Shown: positions 37,843 to 47,150 of the stretch, in pieces | Numbering within the stretch: position 1 is the stretch's first letter | Layout: each line of letters begins with the position of its first letter | NCBI RefSeq assembly: GCF_016908975.1 | Contig: NZ_JAFBEX010000006.1 | Location: 124,001-188,000, forward strand | From: Neobacillus cucumis | GTDB taxonomy: Bacteria; Bacillota; Bacilli; Bacillales; Cytobacillaceae | Direction of reading: 5' to 3' | DNA length: 64,000 nucleotides | The notes under the pieces: model-generated | Databases searched by the model: none | The model's input: only the letters and a program-made list of their open reading frames with translations | Told to the model about the DNA's origin: nothing | Position numbers and translations under genes: made by a program

Positions 37843-38526
37843 CTATTTTTTCCCCTTTTTTTCATTTGAATATCTTATAATAAAATTCACCCATTTTAAA
37901 ACTTCTTTATTTAATGTAAATAAATTGTAAAATTCGATACTTTTTTGTAATAAAATGTATGGAGCATCAAGCACAACTATAATAATATACTTTAACACAA
38001 AGAATTAAAAGACCTCAGACGAATTTACAATCAATTTCCAAATCCACCAAAAGACCTATTTTTTATTTATAATAACTCAAATAAGTTCAATTTTTTATAA
38101 AATATCATAATAATAGTGAAAAAGGCTCTAATTATTTTATCATATATATTAAAGAAAATGTCGTAGAAACACTATACAATAATTCGTGTATTTATGACAG
38201 TATTCGACAAAAATAAAAAGCATGTGATTATGGCAATTTTTATTGCAGATTACAGATTAATCAAAACCGCACGCATAATGCCGTTGTGGAATTGTAGGAT
38301 AAAAAGGTTCAAGTTAATTAGGAATTGGCACTATGCGATCATTTGTTATTATGACATAAAAATTTTAATTATAAAACACGAGGGATGAAACAGGCATCAA
38401 CCGGACAAGAAGTAATTGTTGAGACAATTCCTCTTTTCTACATTAAAAATATATTCGTTTCTAGGACGGTTCTCATGCTTCGAAAGCAAAGAACCGCCCC
38501 TTGATGCTACTTCCTCGCAAACGAAA
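37843..38526. other. AT-rich intergenic region upstream of the Kdo cluster
   Basis: Expected to carry the promoter of the Kdo cluster on the minus strand, but I cannot name a clear -35/-10 pair. A plus-strand frame at 38194-38388 has no ribosome binding site and no protein-like pattern. A hairpin at about 38463-38499 contains GGACGGTTCTC.TGCTTC, also present near 63660. Confidence 0.5.
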
Positions 38527-38576
38527 CAAAAGCTGACTTTAAAATTCTTCAACGAACTTTTAGTCAGCTTTTTTGT
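38527..38576. terminator. Terminator downstream of the 979-residue subtilase gene
   Basis: AAGCTGACT and AGTCAGCTT pair around a loop of about 22 nt, with T-runs on both strands. Confidence 0.65.
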
Positions 38577-38632
38577 TTAATAACAAGGTATTAAGGGGAA
38601 ATTAAGTTTGCTCTGACAAGATGTAGGAAGAC

Positions 38633-41572
38633 TTAGTACGCACTTACATCAAAAGCATCAACAGATACGACCGTTCCAGTCGACCCTGTTGGTTTCGTCC
38701 CTTTATTTATAACCTTAATCTTATGTGGTCCATATGATAAACCACTTATACTATACATCGGAACTTGATATACGGTTGAACTAGAATACATACTTACCGT
38801 CTTAACGAGCTTTCCGTCTAAATAGATGTCCGCATTTCCGCCATTAGACCTAGTAAAGCTTAATAAGGTTACGCCTCTTCCAGTAAAGGTATGTTCCACA
38901 TATGCATTAGCTACAGTTGAATATTTAGCCGCACTAGCTGAATGATAAGTAGAAGATGATGCGCTCCAGGTACCGCTATAAGCCAATCCTAGCGCATTTT
39001 CTTGGATTGGATAGCTTCCATATTTCTGCGAAACGACAAATGCGTCTAGCGTAATAGTGGTTCCTGTCGAAGAAGTTGATTTTTCTCCTCTATTCACAAT
39101 CTTAACCACATGAGGTCCTTTAGATAAACTCGTTGTAGAGTAGAGTGTTACTTTGTACTTCGTTGTACTGGAATATTGATCAGCTGTTTTCACCAAAACT
39201 CCATCAACATAAATATCCGCTTTGCCTTGATTGCTTGCTGTTTTCCCTAAAACCGTTAATCCCTCACCGGTAAACTTATATTCTGCCGCATTCCCTTTAA
39301 CGGAGTTATATTTTGCTGCTCCTCCTGAGAAACTGGTCGAGGATTGTGACGTCCATGTGCCACTATAGGTTATGTTTGCGTTATTCTCTTCTACTGTCGC
39401 AGATTGATTATTGGTCACAACAATCGAGTCGATATTAATGGCAGTGGATGATGCTGATGCATTCTTTTGTCCCGTCCATTCAATCTTTAATGTATGGGTA
39501 CCTGCTGCGAGACCTGTCTTTTCATAGACCGAAGTATTATATTGGTTTACCGTTGAATAAAGGTCTACCGTCTGTGCTGCACCATCTAACGTCACCTTTG
39601 CCATTCCCTGCTGTTTGTTTTTCAATGCATTGTACTGGATGCCTGTCCCATTGAAGACTAGTTCCACACTTGATTTTGATGCATTAATCGTGGAGTAGGA
39701 ACCGCTTGATGCATAAGAATTCGCAACAACACTCCATGGATTAGTAGATACATAGTTTAAATATCCACTCTTGTTATCATAAATTCCGGCTGTTGTTCCA
39801 AGTGTGACCGATAGAGTATACGTACCTTTGCCGCTGTAGGCATACGTATCTAGATAGTAGGTTCCTGCAGCTGGCGCCACAAAGGTCACGCTTTCGCTAG
39901 ATGTTCCTCCTTTTTCTGAGGATTTTAATATACCATCACTTGATTTTACCGTCGTTGCTTTGGTGTCATATAAATATAAATCAAAATCTGTTCCAGCAGC
40001 GCCTGAAAGACTAGCTGTTATTTTTTCACCTTTAGATAGTTTTACGGCGTACACATCATCTGTGTCAGTTGCTGCGTCTAAGCTGTTAGATACCTTTGAA
40101 CCTGTCCATGCAGTTCCAGGAATATCGTTATCATTATCCGCAGTGTAAGAAACGGCCGAACCAACATTAATCAAGCCGCCAGAGACCACTTTTCCTGTTA
40201 GAGAGGATAACTTTTTCGAAGTATCCATTAAAGCTTGTTTAATATTAGCCGCTGTATAGCTAGGATGAGCCGCCAAAACAAGGGCTGCACTTCCTGTCAC
40301 ATGCGGTGTTGCCATAGAGGTTCCACTCATATATTGATAGTCATTGTTATAGTCGTTAGCAAACGCGTACGGAGCTGTACTATAAATATCCTCACCAGGT
40401 GCCGCAACATCAACCGATTTCGCCCCGTAGTTAGAGAACCAGGATAAGTTTCCGGTATTATCAATCGAAGCCACCGAAATAATATTAGGCAGGTCAAAGG
40501 CCGCTGGATAACTTGGTGTGGAATCCGTGTTCACTCCATCATTTCCGGCCGCAGCCACAAATAGGCCATGATAATTTTTGATTGCATCATAAAGTGCCTG
40601 ATCGTAGGTGTCACTGCCCCACGAGTTATTTAAGATCTTGATGCCCATCTTGTCCGCATATTGGATGGCCTCAATGGCATCCGTGTCATAACCACCATCT
40701 GGTCCCATGAATTTTAATGACACTAACTTAACATTTGGCGCAACACCGATAACTCCTACATTATTGGCAGAAGCCCCAATGGTTCCCGCCACATGTGTAC
40801 CATGCTCGTCGCCATTATTGGAATCATAAACAGAATTATCATTATTATAGAAGTCCCAACCGTTGATATCATCGACATATCCATTATGGTCATTATCGAT
40901 GCCGTCGCCTGCAATCTCACCTGGGTTCACCCAAGCATTGTTTTTAAGATCAGGGTGATTGAAATCGATTCCTTCGTCCACCACTCCGACGACCACGTTT
41001 GCACCAGTTGTTTTCGCCCAAGCTGCTTCCGCATTAATATCCATTCCCGCTGTTCCATCATAGCCATTCACATTTTGACCAGTATTTTTTAGTCCCCATA
41101 ATAGACTATAATCGGGATCCGTTACAGCATATTTGGTCACTTTGTAGTTTGGCTGAACATAGGCTACATTTGTAGACTGTCTTAATTTAGCAATCGTCTG
41201 ATCGACTGAGCTGCCATCCGTGATTTTATAAAGTTTAAAACCTGTTGAGCCAAGGTCTTTGGACTTTTTAATACCGGCGCCTTTTTCCACTGTTCCAACC
41301 GCTTGGGCATTAACCGTTTTATATTTTACTAGAACTTCATCTTTTGAAAACTCTTGTTTTTTAGATGTTTTAACCACTGATTGTACTTTTGATTTTGCGG
41401 CATTATTATGTACCTGAATCACATCTGATACTTTATTACTGCCTTTTTTAACATTTGTTGTTGTTACCGCCTTATCGCTCGCAACACTTGTGTTTGCACT
41501 TGCAAGTGGTGCCGCACTAACGATTAATAAGGACGATAAAATGGCACTAAATACCTTTCTCCCTTTCACCAA
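38633..41572 (-). CDS. Secreted S8 subtilase with PPC domain and three C-terminal beta-sandwich repeats
   Basis: 979 residues with a signal peptide (about 1-27). An I9-like propeptide region (about 75-150) with VLVKYK and YVQPNYKV is followed by the catalytic domain with D199 in a VVDEG variant of the usual VVDTG, H257 (GDEHGTH), oxyanion N344 and S419 (GTSMATP). A PPC domain (about 485-595) contains FDLYLYD and YYLDTYAYSGKGTYTLSV. The last 380 residues are three related modules of about 125 residues, each ending in a strand such as INIDSIVV, ITLDAFVV or VSVDAFDV, probably carbohydrate- or wall-binding. TTG at 41572 and GTG three bases downstream are both possible starts after GGGAGG. Confidence 0.92.
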   Translation of the reverse strand: MVKGRKVFSAILSSLLIVSAAPLASANTSVASDKAVTTTNVKKGSNKVSDVIQVHNNAAKSKVQSVVKTSKKQEFSKDEVLVKYKTVNAQAVGTVEKGAGIKKSKDLGSTGFKLYKITDGSSVDQTIAKLRQSTNVAYVQPNYKVTKYAVTDPDYSLLWGLKNTGQNVNGYDGTAGMDINAEAAWAKTTGANVVVGVVDEGIDFNHPDLKNNAWVNPGEIAGDGIDNDHNGYVDDINGWDFYNNDNSVYDSNNGDEHGTHVAGTIGASANNVGVIGVAPNVKLVSLKFMGPDGGYDTDAIEAIQYADKMGIKILNNSWGSDTYDQALYDAIKNYHGLFVAAAGNDGVNTDSTPSYPAAFDLPNIISVASIDNTGNLSWFSNYGAKSVDVAAPGEDIYSTAPYAFANDYNNDYQYMSGTSMATPHVTGSAALVLAAHPSYTAANIKQALMDTSKKLSSLTGKVVSGGLINVGSAVSYTADNDNDIPGTAWTGSKVSNSLDAATDTDDVYAVKLSKGEKITASLSGAAGTDFDLYLYDTKATTVKSSDGILKSSEKGGTSSESVTFVAPAAGTYYLDTYAYSGKGTYTLSVTLGTTAGIYDNKSGYLNYVSTNPWSVVANSYASSGSYSTINASKSSVELVFNGTGIQYNALKNKQQGMAKVTLDGAAQTVDLYSTVNQYNTSVYEKTGLAAGTHTLKIEWTGQKNASASSTAINIDSIVVTNNQSATVEENNANITYSGTWTSQSSTSFSGGAAKYNSVKGNAAEYKFTGEGLTVLGKTASNQGKADIYVDGVLVKTADQYSSTTKYKVTLYSTTSLSKGPHVVKIVNRGEKSTSSTGTTITLDAFVVSQKYGSYPIQENALGLAYSGTWSASSSTYHSASAAKYSTVANAYVEHTFTGRGVTLLSFTRSNGGNADIYLDGKLVKTVSMYSSSTVYQVPMYSISGLSYGPHKIKVINKGTKPTGSTGTVVSVDAFDVSAY

Positions 41573-41924
41573 TGAAACCTCCCAAAATGACTTATCGAAC
41601 CTTTTGATTTCCCTATTCTAATCTAGTATTTCTAACTCCTTTCCTATGGTTTCACACTTTTCCAATGAAACTATTATACTGCAAAGGATGGTAAAAAAGT
41701 ACCAAAATCTATTTGATTATTTACTATACTCATAGTGGAAATTACTAGGAACTATTGGGTCTGTTCATATAGACGGAGTTCGACTTGTAACGAGATTAAT
41801 AATTAAATAATTATAGTTTTTTCAAAAAAACCGTATCTTTTCTATTATAAATGGCTATATAATCATTGATGGTTATATAGGATTGAACTGGAAATACTTT
41901 AGAGTAATTTGAGGAGTTTTAAAA
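41573..41924. other. Divergent intergenic region between the subtilase and GtrII-like genes
   Basis: AT-rich, must contain both promoters. A TATAAT at about 41867 lies near the right-hand gene, but I cannot define a confident -35. No gene or RNA recognised. Confidence 0.4.
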
Positions 41925-43472
41925 GTGCGAGATTTTTTAAAAAATGAAAAAAATGAATTTCTAGCGTTTGTCCAAAAAGCAAAGTTTCTTTTAGTGATTA
42001 CCATCTTTTTTATGATTCTCAGTTACGGAATTAAACTATTTTATTTTGATTTTTCCATTGATACGGAAGCCATCCTTGATGATTATCCACAACAAATGGA
42101 TAATTGGTTAAATGTGAATCGGCTAGGTTTGGTTTTCACGAAATATCTATTGTTTCACCACCGATTTAATCCGTTTGTGGCGAATATCTTAACCTTTTTT
42201 ACGTTTACGATTGTTTGTTATTTCCTTAGTTACTTGGTCCATCGAATCTTAGGTCCCGTTTCCAAAAGTGCGGGAATGTTCATCCTACCGATTCTCTTTT
42301 TGACACATCCGATTTTTGCCGAACAATTTAATTTTACTCTACAAAATTTTGAAGTGGCATTGGGAATCTTATTCCAAGTGCTCGCCTTATTGTTGACGTA
42401 CTATTATACCCAGAAAAACTATATCATTTTTCCCGTCGTCGCGATTGTTTTAAACATCTGGAGTTTTTTAACCTATCAGGCCTTATATTCTTTCTTTATT
42501 ACTGGGGCAGTTGTGAGTATTCTTCTCATCCTTTGTCGGGACCAAAAAGAATCGCAACCAAGATCCTTCTCAACTTATCTGGTGATTATTTTAAAATATT
42601 CGTTGATTTATTTGCTTTCATTTATCTTAGCGCAGTTACTCGCGATGACGTACACCAAGATCATGCACATTCCTAGCGGCACCTACTTAACGAGACAAAT
42701 CTTATGGGGGAAATTACCCACATCAGAAGTTATTCAGGAGATTCAAAAACAGCTCTCGACAGTCTTTTTTGCGAAAAATGCTAGTTTTTATAATTATGGC
42801 TTTATCATTAGCACCATCTTGGTTCTGTTTATTTTTATCAAAAAAATAGTGAAACGTGTTCCGTACATTTATTTAGAGATTTTTGTCTTTTTGGTTTTGT
42901 ATCTCTCTCCTTTTCTGCTTACTATCATTATTGGGCAGGGAGAAGCGATTCGGGCACAGATGCCGGCACTTGAATTAGTGATTGCTTTTAATTTTTATTA
43001 TGTATATTGGTCTTTAAACAATCATTGGCTTCGAAAGGCACTGGTCACGTATTGTTTGATTCTGGCCTTCAATCAAAGTTATACAGCCGCTAATTTATTG
43101 TTCTCGGAGCATGTGAAATATGAAGAGGATGTTACGTTAGCGAATCGAATTAATGTTCAATTGGATAATTTGGGTGTGGGAGACCGTGCTGATTATTCAT
43201 TGGTGATACTTGGGAAGCATGAACCGGAGTCCGTTGTGGTTGTGCCGGGAGAAACGCTTGGACATTCTTTCTTTGCCTGGGATATCGGAACGAAGGCCGG
43301 TACGACTTATAGAGCCATTGGCTTTATGCGGATTTTGGGTTATCCCTTTAATAGGCCGACTAGTAAGCAATTGGATTACGCTCATTCGATTGAAAAGGAG
43401 CTTACCGTGTGGCCGAAGAAGGATAGTATTCGCATTTCTGGTGATTTGATCGTTGTGAAGTTGTCTAACTAA
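41925..43472 (+). CDS. GtrII-like multi-pass membrane glucosyltransferase family protein
   Basis: 515 residues with about ten membrane helices and a soluble C-terminal tail. The N-terminal helix, acidic FDFSIDTEAILDDY loop and following NRLGLVF resemble the glucosyltransferase GtrII family, which in Shigella glucosylates O-antigen with a polyprenyl-phosphate donor. GTG start with GAGGAG upstream. It is monocistronic and has its own terminator. A role in decorating a surface polymer is likely but not shown; family assignment rests on pattern only. Confidence 0.65.
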   Translation: MRDFLKNEKNEFLAFVQKAKFLLVITIFFMILSYGIKLFYFDFSIDTEAILDDYPQQMDNWLNVNRLGLVFTKYLLFHHRFNPFVANILTFFTFTIVCYFLSYLVHRILGPVSKSAGMFILPILFLTHPIFAEQFNFTLQNFEVALGILFQVLALLLTYYYTQKNYIIFPVVAIVLNIWSFLTYQALYSFFITGAVVSILLILCRDQKESQPRSFSTYLVIILKYSLIYLLSFILAQLLAMTYTKIMHIPSGTYLTRQILWGKLPTSEVIQEIQKQLSTVFFAKNASFYNYGFIISTILVLFIFIKKIVKRVPYIYLEIFVFLVLYLSPFLLTIIIGQGEAIRAQMPALELVIAFNFYYVYWSLNNHWLRKALVTYCLILAFNQSYTAANLLFSEHVKYEEDVTLANRINVQLDNLGVGDRADYSLVILGKHEPESVVVVPGETLGHSFFAWDIGTKAGTTYRAIGFMRILGYPFNRPTSKQLDYAHSIEKELTVWPKKDSIRISGDLIVVKLSN

Positions 43473-43474
43473 TT

Positions 43475-43508
43475 AAAGGGGCTGTCCAATCGTTGGACAG
43501 CCCTTTTG
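43475..43508. terminator. Bidirectional terminator
   Basis: AAAGGGGCTGTCCAA and TTGGACAGCCCTTTT form a near-perfect stem between convergent genes. Confidence 0.88.
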
Positions 43509-43514
43509 TGTTGC

Positions 43515-44819
43515 TTAATATGGCTTGGTTAAAACCGTTTTAGGATAATAAAATGCTAGGATACTGTTGTATTTTATTCCTGCCCTCGCACGGTTGTGGG
43601 CACCCTCTTGACTCATGCCTACACCATGACCTTTACCTGAACCTGCAATCGTAATTGCAGTACTGGTAACGGATTGTTTGGATAGTAACGTGCTTGGCAT
43701 CACGTTTGTTCCGATAATACTTCTGATTGTATCAGCGATTGCACTAGTATATGTTTTCGTTTGTAGCTGCAGCTTACCCGTTGCATCCTTTTGGTCTTTT
43801 ACATAAAACGTAAATTGAAAATCGCCCCGTATTACCCGACCGCTAGTTGTATTATCATAAAACTTCAGTATTGGGACGCTGACGATCTTAATTTGCTTAT
43901 TCGCATAACCATTTTTGCTGAGCCATGCTTTAATATTGGTCGATATGGTCGGATCTGCTTCATTTGTTTGATCCCACCAGACTGCAGGATTTTTTAAATC
44001 TAATGAAGTCGTATTGATTTCTTGTTTATGTACCGTAGTGCTCCACACGATTAGGGTATCATAGGTATCTTTCTGAACCGGAAAGTATGGAAGCGGAGTC
44101 GTGCCAAATTCATTGTAATTGCTCTCGGTCATACCGCCATCAGAAGCTGAAAATAAGGTATCAATTACTTTTCCATTATAGGTAAGAATTTGACCAGCTG
44201 TTTCTTGCGTCGCGGCAGTTGAATTAGGGTACAATTTGGCGGTTCCAACGTAATACTGATAACTCGTTGTATCATTGATGACTTTGCCTACACGGTAATA
44301 GGCATAAGTTCTTGCCGCTACCGCCTGTGCTTTAAGAGCCTCAATATTCCATGAGCCACTCATTTCAGCTGGGACGACACACTTAATGTAATCTTCCATG
44401 TAAATGCTATTGGTCACACCAACATATTTTCCACCGTCGACCGCGAAACTAAAACTTCCTAAGTATGTATGGCTGTCTAAGGTTGCCGTGTCATTTCGGT
44501 TACTTGTTTTGATTGATAAATTGTCTTTCGTAGAAAGTTTGGTTGTACCATCATATAAGCTTATGTATGGCTTTGTACTTCCATCGCTTTGTTTCACAGT
44601 GGTTACTTTTACGGTATACGTTTTCGCGGTACTTAACTTGGTGGTTGTCCCATTTAGGTAGTATGTTCCCGTTACCTTTACTGGAATACTGGTTTTGTTT
44701 GCCAAGTAGTTTACTAGTTTTATTTGCATTTGGGGTTCTTGTTCAGCTGCAGCTGATGGATTTGGTGTAAATCCTAATAAAATAAACGCTATTACGAAAA
44801 GACTTAATAGTTTTTTCAT
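43515..44819 (-). CDS. Secreted SpoIID/LytB-domain protein
   Basis: 434 residues with a signal peptide (about 1-25). SpoIID-family proteins are lytic transglycosylases or amidase enhancers that act on peptidoglycan. The domain shows GGKYVGVTNSIYMEDYIKCV, VVPAEMSGSWNIEALKAQAV, AARTYAYY, LFSASDGGMTESNY and near the end GSGKGHGVGMSQEGAHNRAR, the typical C-terminal motif. An extra N-terminal beta region (about 30-130) precedes the domain. AAGGAG is 6 nt upstream of the ATG. A truncated second copy of its 5' end is at 46896-46992. Confidence 0.9.
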   Translation of the reverse strand: MKKLLSLFVIAFILLGFTPNPSAAAEQEPQMQIKLVNYLANKTSIPVKVTGTYYLNGTTTKLSTAKTYTVKVTTVKQSDGSTKPYISLYDGTTKLSTKDNLSIKTSNRNDTATLDSHTYLGSFSFAVDGGKYVGVTNSIYMEDYIKCVVPAEMSGSWNIEALKAQAVAARTYAYYRVGKVINDTTSYQYYVGTAKLYPNSTAATQETAGQILTYNGKVIDTLFSASDGGMTESNYNEFGTTPLPYFPVQKDTYDTLIVWSTTVHKQEINTTSLDLKNPAVWWDQTNEADPTISTNIKAWLSKNGYANKQIKIVSVPILKFYDNTTSGRVIRGDFQFTFYVKDQKDATGKLQLQTKTYTSAIADTIRSIIGTNVMPSTLLSKQSVTSTAITIAGSGKGHGVGMSQEGAHNRARAGIKYNSILAFYYPKTVLTKPY

Positions 44820-44932
44820 TCGTTACTCCTTCCTGTTTCTCCATTTTCTCTTATTTTTCTCCTATTCTAAATTTTACCATAATAATATTGATAAAGAATG
44901 ATAGATTTATGAATCTTTAAGTATTAAAGGGC

Positions 44933-44971
44933 AAAAAAACCTTACCGGGTAAAAGGTTCAGGTAAGGTTTT
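44933..44971 (-). terminator. Orphan terminator of a lost subtilase copy
   Basis: AACCTTACC and GGTAAGGTT pair, followed on the minus strand by TTTTTTT. The same terminator follows the intact subtilase at 47100-47134. Here only the last codons of the gene (I-V-K-Q-stop, to about 44994) remain before the transposon. Confidence 0.75.
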
Positions 44972-45138
44972 CAGGGACAAACTTCATTGTTTTACGATTC
45001 CACAGGCAGAACGCACCTTATTTTAATGAGGTGATGAATGCCTGTTTTTTTGTGCTTTCTTAAGTCTTATTGATTGAATATTCCTATAATTATCTATATA
45101 ATATATTATACAGAACATACGTTCGAGGTGTTAGTGAA

Positions 45139-46563
45139 ATGGCGAAGGAGAAAAAATCACGCTATATAGCGGAACTCGATTTGCACTTAGAGACATTTCA
45201 ACTTCATATATTAGAAACTAGATTTGAAATTGCTCGTCATATCTACAATGCTTGCAAGGGTAAAATGCTAGAAAACATTTCTTATATGAGAGCCGATGAG
45301 GAGTATAAATCTTGGCTAAGGGAAGAAAAATCCGAAGAACGTTCAATTGCACTTAGGAAAATCAGGGAAAAATTTAATATCTCTCAAACCGGGGCTGAGC
45401 GAATCGTCAAATCAATGGGTAAACACTTTAAACAAAAGAAGCCAAAGAATCCAAAACATAAACAAAAAGTTCATTTAGATTCGCATGTCGTACAGAAAAT
45501 TGCCCTTCAAGTTTGGAAATCTATTTCTGACTATCTTTTCAATAAAAGTAAAAAGGTTCATTTCAAAAAGTATGGACAATTCAATTCGGTAGAAGGAAAG
45601 AATAATCAGGCTGGTTTAACTTACGAAAACGGAATATTGTATTGGAATGGTTTAAAAATGAAAGTGCATATTCCAATGAACGATACATACATCCAAAAGG
45701 CATTACATGATGAAATCGCCTATTGCCGTTTAGTTCGTAAGACTATTAGAGGGAAAATCAAATATTATTTACAGTTAATTCTAAAAGGTATTCCTCTACA
45801 TAAACAGGAATCTTGTGATGGAGAAGTCGGCATAGATATTGGCATCTCAACCGTGGCTGCTGTGTCCAATAAAGAAGTTATCATTGAGGAATTTTGTGAA
45901 GGCTTAGATATGTTGGAGAAAGAAAAACGACTAATTCTGAGGAAAATGGATAGATCTAGGAGAGCGACCAATCCTAATAAGTACCATGAAAACGGGACTA
46001 TAAAAAAAGGGAACAGAGATAAATGGATACGTTCTAAGCGTTATTGGAAACTATTATTTAACCTAAAAGAAATCTGCTATAAGATCGCCGCTGTTCGGAA
46101 AATCATGCACAATAAACTAGCTAATACAATCCTTAAGATGGGTAACAAGGTATTTTGCGAAAAGATGAATTACAAGGGTCTCCAGAAAACGAAATTCGGT
46201 AAGAGGATTGGATATAAAGCTCCGAGTATGTTCTTAAGAATCGTTAATACAAAACTATCTTATCAAGGAAAGGAGATTGAATATATCAATACCTGGACGG
46301 TAAAAGCCAGCCAATATTGCCATATTTTAAATGAGTTTCAAAAAAAGAATTTATCTCAACGGTTCCATGTCTTCCCAGATGGGACAAAAATACAGAGAGA
46401 TTGTTATTCTGCCTGGTTAATTAAAAACGTAAATGAAACGAAAAATAAAGTAAATAGAGAGAAGTGTTTAACCGAATTTTCACCATTTTTTGAAAACTAC
46501 AAAAGAACCGAAGAAACTCTTCGGTCATTAAATAAAAAATTTATATCTAGTATCGGGTTTTAA
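45139..46563 (+). CDS. tnpB: TnpB-family RNA-guided nuclease with degenerate zinc finger
   Basis: 474 residues from ATG at 45139 (GAGGTG 8 nt upstream). RuvC-like motifs are present: GEVGIDIGIST (first Asp), KVFCEKMNYKGL (Glu) and KIQRDCYSAWL (last Asp). The zinc-finger segment between the last two, normally with four cysteines (TCxCG...CPCG), here reads KASQYCHILNEFQKK and RFHVFPDGTK, so only one cysteine is left. It belongs to the long Bacillus/Geobacillus TnpB subgroup with DSHVVQKIA and NQFNSVEGKNNQAG-like segments. The catalytic triad seems intact, but folding or activity may be compromised. Confidence 0.85.
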   Translation: MAKEKKSRYIAELDLHLETFQLHILETRFEIARHIYNACKGKMLENISYMRADEEYKSWLREEKSEERSIALRKIREKFNISQTGAERIVKSMGKHFKQKKPKNPKHKQKVHLDSHVVQKIALQVWKSISDYLFNKSKKVHFKKYGQFNSVEGKNNQAGLTYENGILYWNGLKMKVHIPMNDTYIQKALHDEIAYCRLVRKTIRGKIKYYLQLILKGIPLHKQESCDGEVGIDIGISTVAAVSNKEVIIEEFCEGLDMLEKEKRLILRKMDRSRRATNPNKYHENGTIKKGNRDKWIRSKRYWKLLFNLKEICYKIAAVRKIMHNKLANTILKMGNKVFCEKMNYKGLQKTKFGKRIGYKAPSMFLRIVNTKLSYQGKEIEYINTWTVKASQYCHILNEFQKKNLSQRFHVFPDGTKIQRDCYSAWLIKNVNETKNKVNREKCLTEFSPFFENYKRTEETLRSLNKKFISSIGF

Positions 46564-46894
46564 TATTGTATTTTACAAACCTCTGCCGTGTTGAATCCCA
46601 CGGAAGAACAGGAAATCTACGACGTGAGTTTTAGGTATCTCTTGTTTGGCAGGTTAAAAGCCGGATGCGAATACTAAACGGCGACTGGAAACTCTCTGGT
46701 TACCGCCATGTCTAAGACTGTATTTCTTATGCGTGGAAGAGCTGTTCATTCGCGAATGTTGCATGGAAAACTCGTGAGTCTGAACGACAAGAACCCTCCT
46801 CTTGTTTAGTAAGGAAAGGGAAAAGTACATGCATTCTTCATTTAAAGAAGGTCTAATTTTTTAGAACCACCCTATTTCAATGGGGTGAGGGTTC
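46564..46894 (+). ncRNA. Candidate guide (omega) RNA region at the right end of the TnpB element
   Basis: 330 bp of noncoding, relatively GC-rich sequence between the tnpB stop and the right-end palindrome, with a CCGTG/CACGG hairpin just after the gene and further complementary segments. In TnpB systems the guide RNA comes from the gene's 3' end to the element border, with the guide lying in the flank. That would start at about 46895 here. Not verified by comparison with other copies. Confidence 0.35.
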
Positions 46895-46895
46895 A

Positions 46896-46992
46896 GTTGC
46901 ATTTGCGGTTCTTGTCCTGCATCAGCTGGCGGTTTGGGGATAGATCCCAATAAAATGAACGCCAATACGACAAGACCTAATAGTTTTTTCAT
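46896..46992 (-). pseudogene. Truncated 5' end of a second SpoIID-like gene
   Basis: Encodes MKKLLGLVVLAFILLGSIPK and then PPADAGQEPQMQ, clearly paralogous to the signal peptide of the 43515-44819 protein, then stops at the transposon's right end. Its promoter region and the terminator beyond match those upstream of the intact gene. Confidence 0.8.
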
Positions 46993-47099
46993 TCGTTTCC
47001 CTATTTTCCGTTATATTTGCACAATTCTATATTTTACCATAATAATACTAATAAAGAATGATAGATTTATGAATCTCCAAGTATTAAAGGGCAAAAAAA

Positions 47100-47134
47100 T
47101 AAACCTTACCGGGTAAAAGTTTCCGGTAAGGTTT
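47100..47134 (-). terminator. Terminator of the 714-residue subtilase gene
   Basis: AACCTTACCGG and CCGGTAAGGTT form an 11-bp stem, followed by TTATTTTTTT on the minus strand. Confidence 0.85.
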
Positions 47135-47150
47135 TCAAGGACACACTTCA

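Larger units (their letters stand above)
44995..46894 (+). mobile_element. TnpB-only (IS605/IS1341-type) insertion element
   Basis: The element encodes TnpB without TnpA. Subterminal palindromes are found near both ends: CACCTTATTTTAATGAGGTG at about 45013-45032 and CACCCTATTTCAATGGGGTG at 46868-46887. Their near identity indicates left and right end structures, as in IS200/IS605 relatives. The left border follows TTTTAC, where homology of the flank with 47140-47157 stops; the right border meets a truncated SpoIID-like gene. Borders are estimates within about 10 bp. Confidence 0.75.

Noticed and set aside
38194-38388. 64-residue plus-strand open frame upstream of the Kdo cluster
   Set aside because: No ribosome binding site and no protein-like pattern; lies in AT-rich intergenic DNA.
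46934-47116. 60-residue plus-strand open frame between the transposon and the subtilase
   Set aside because: It reads antisense through the truncated SpoIID-like 5' end and the subtilase terminator.
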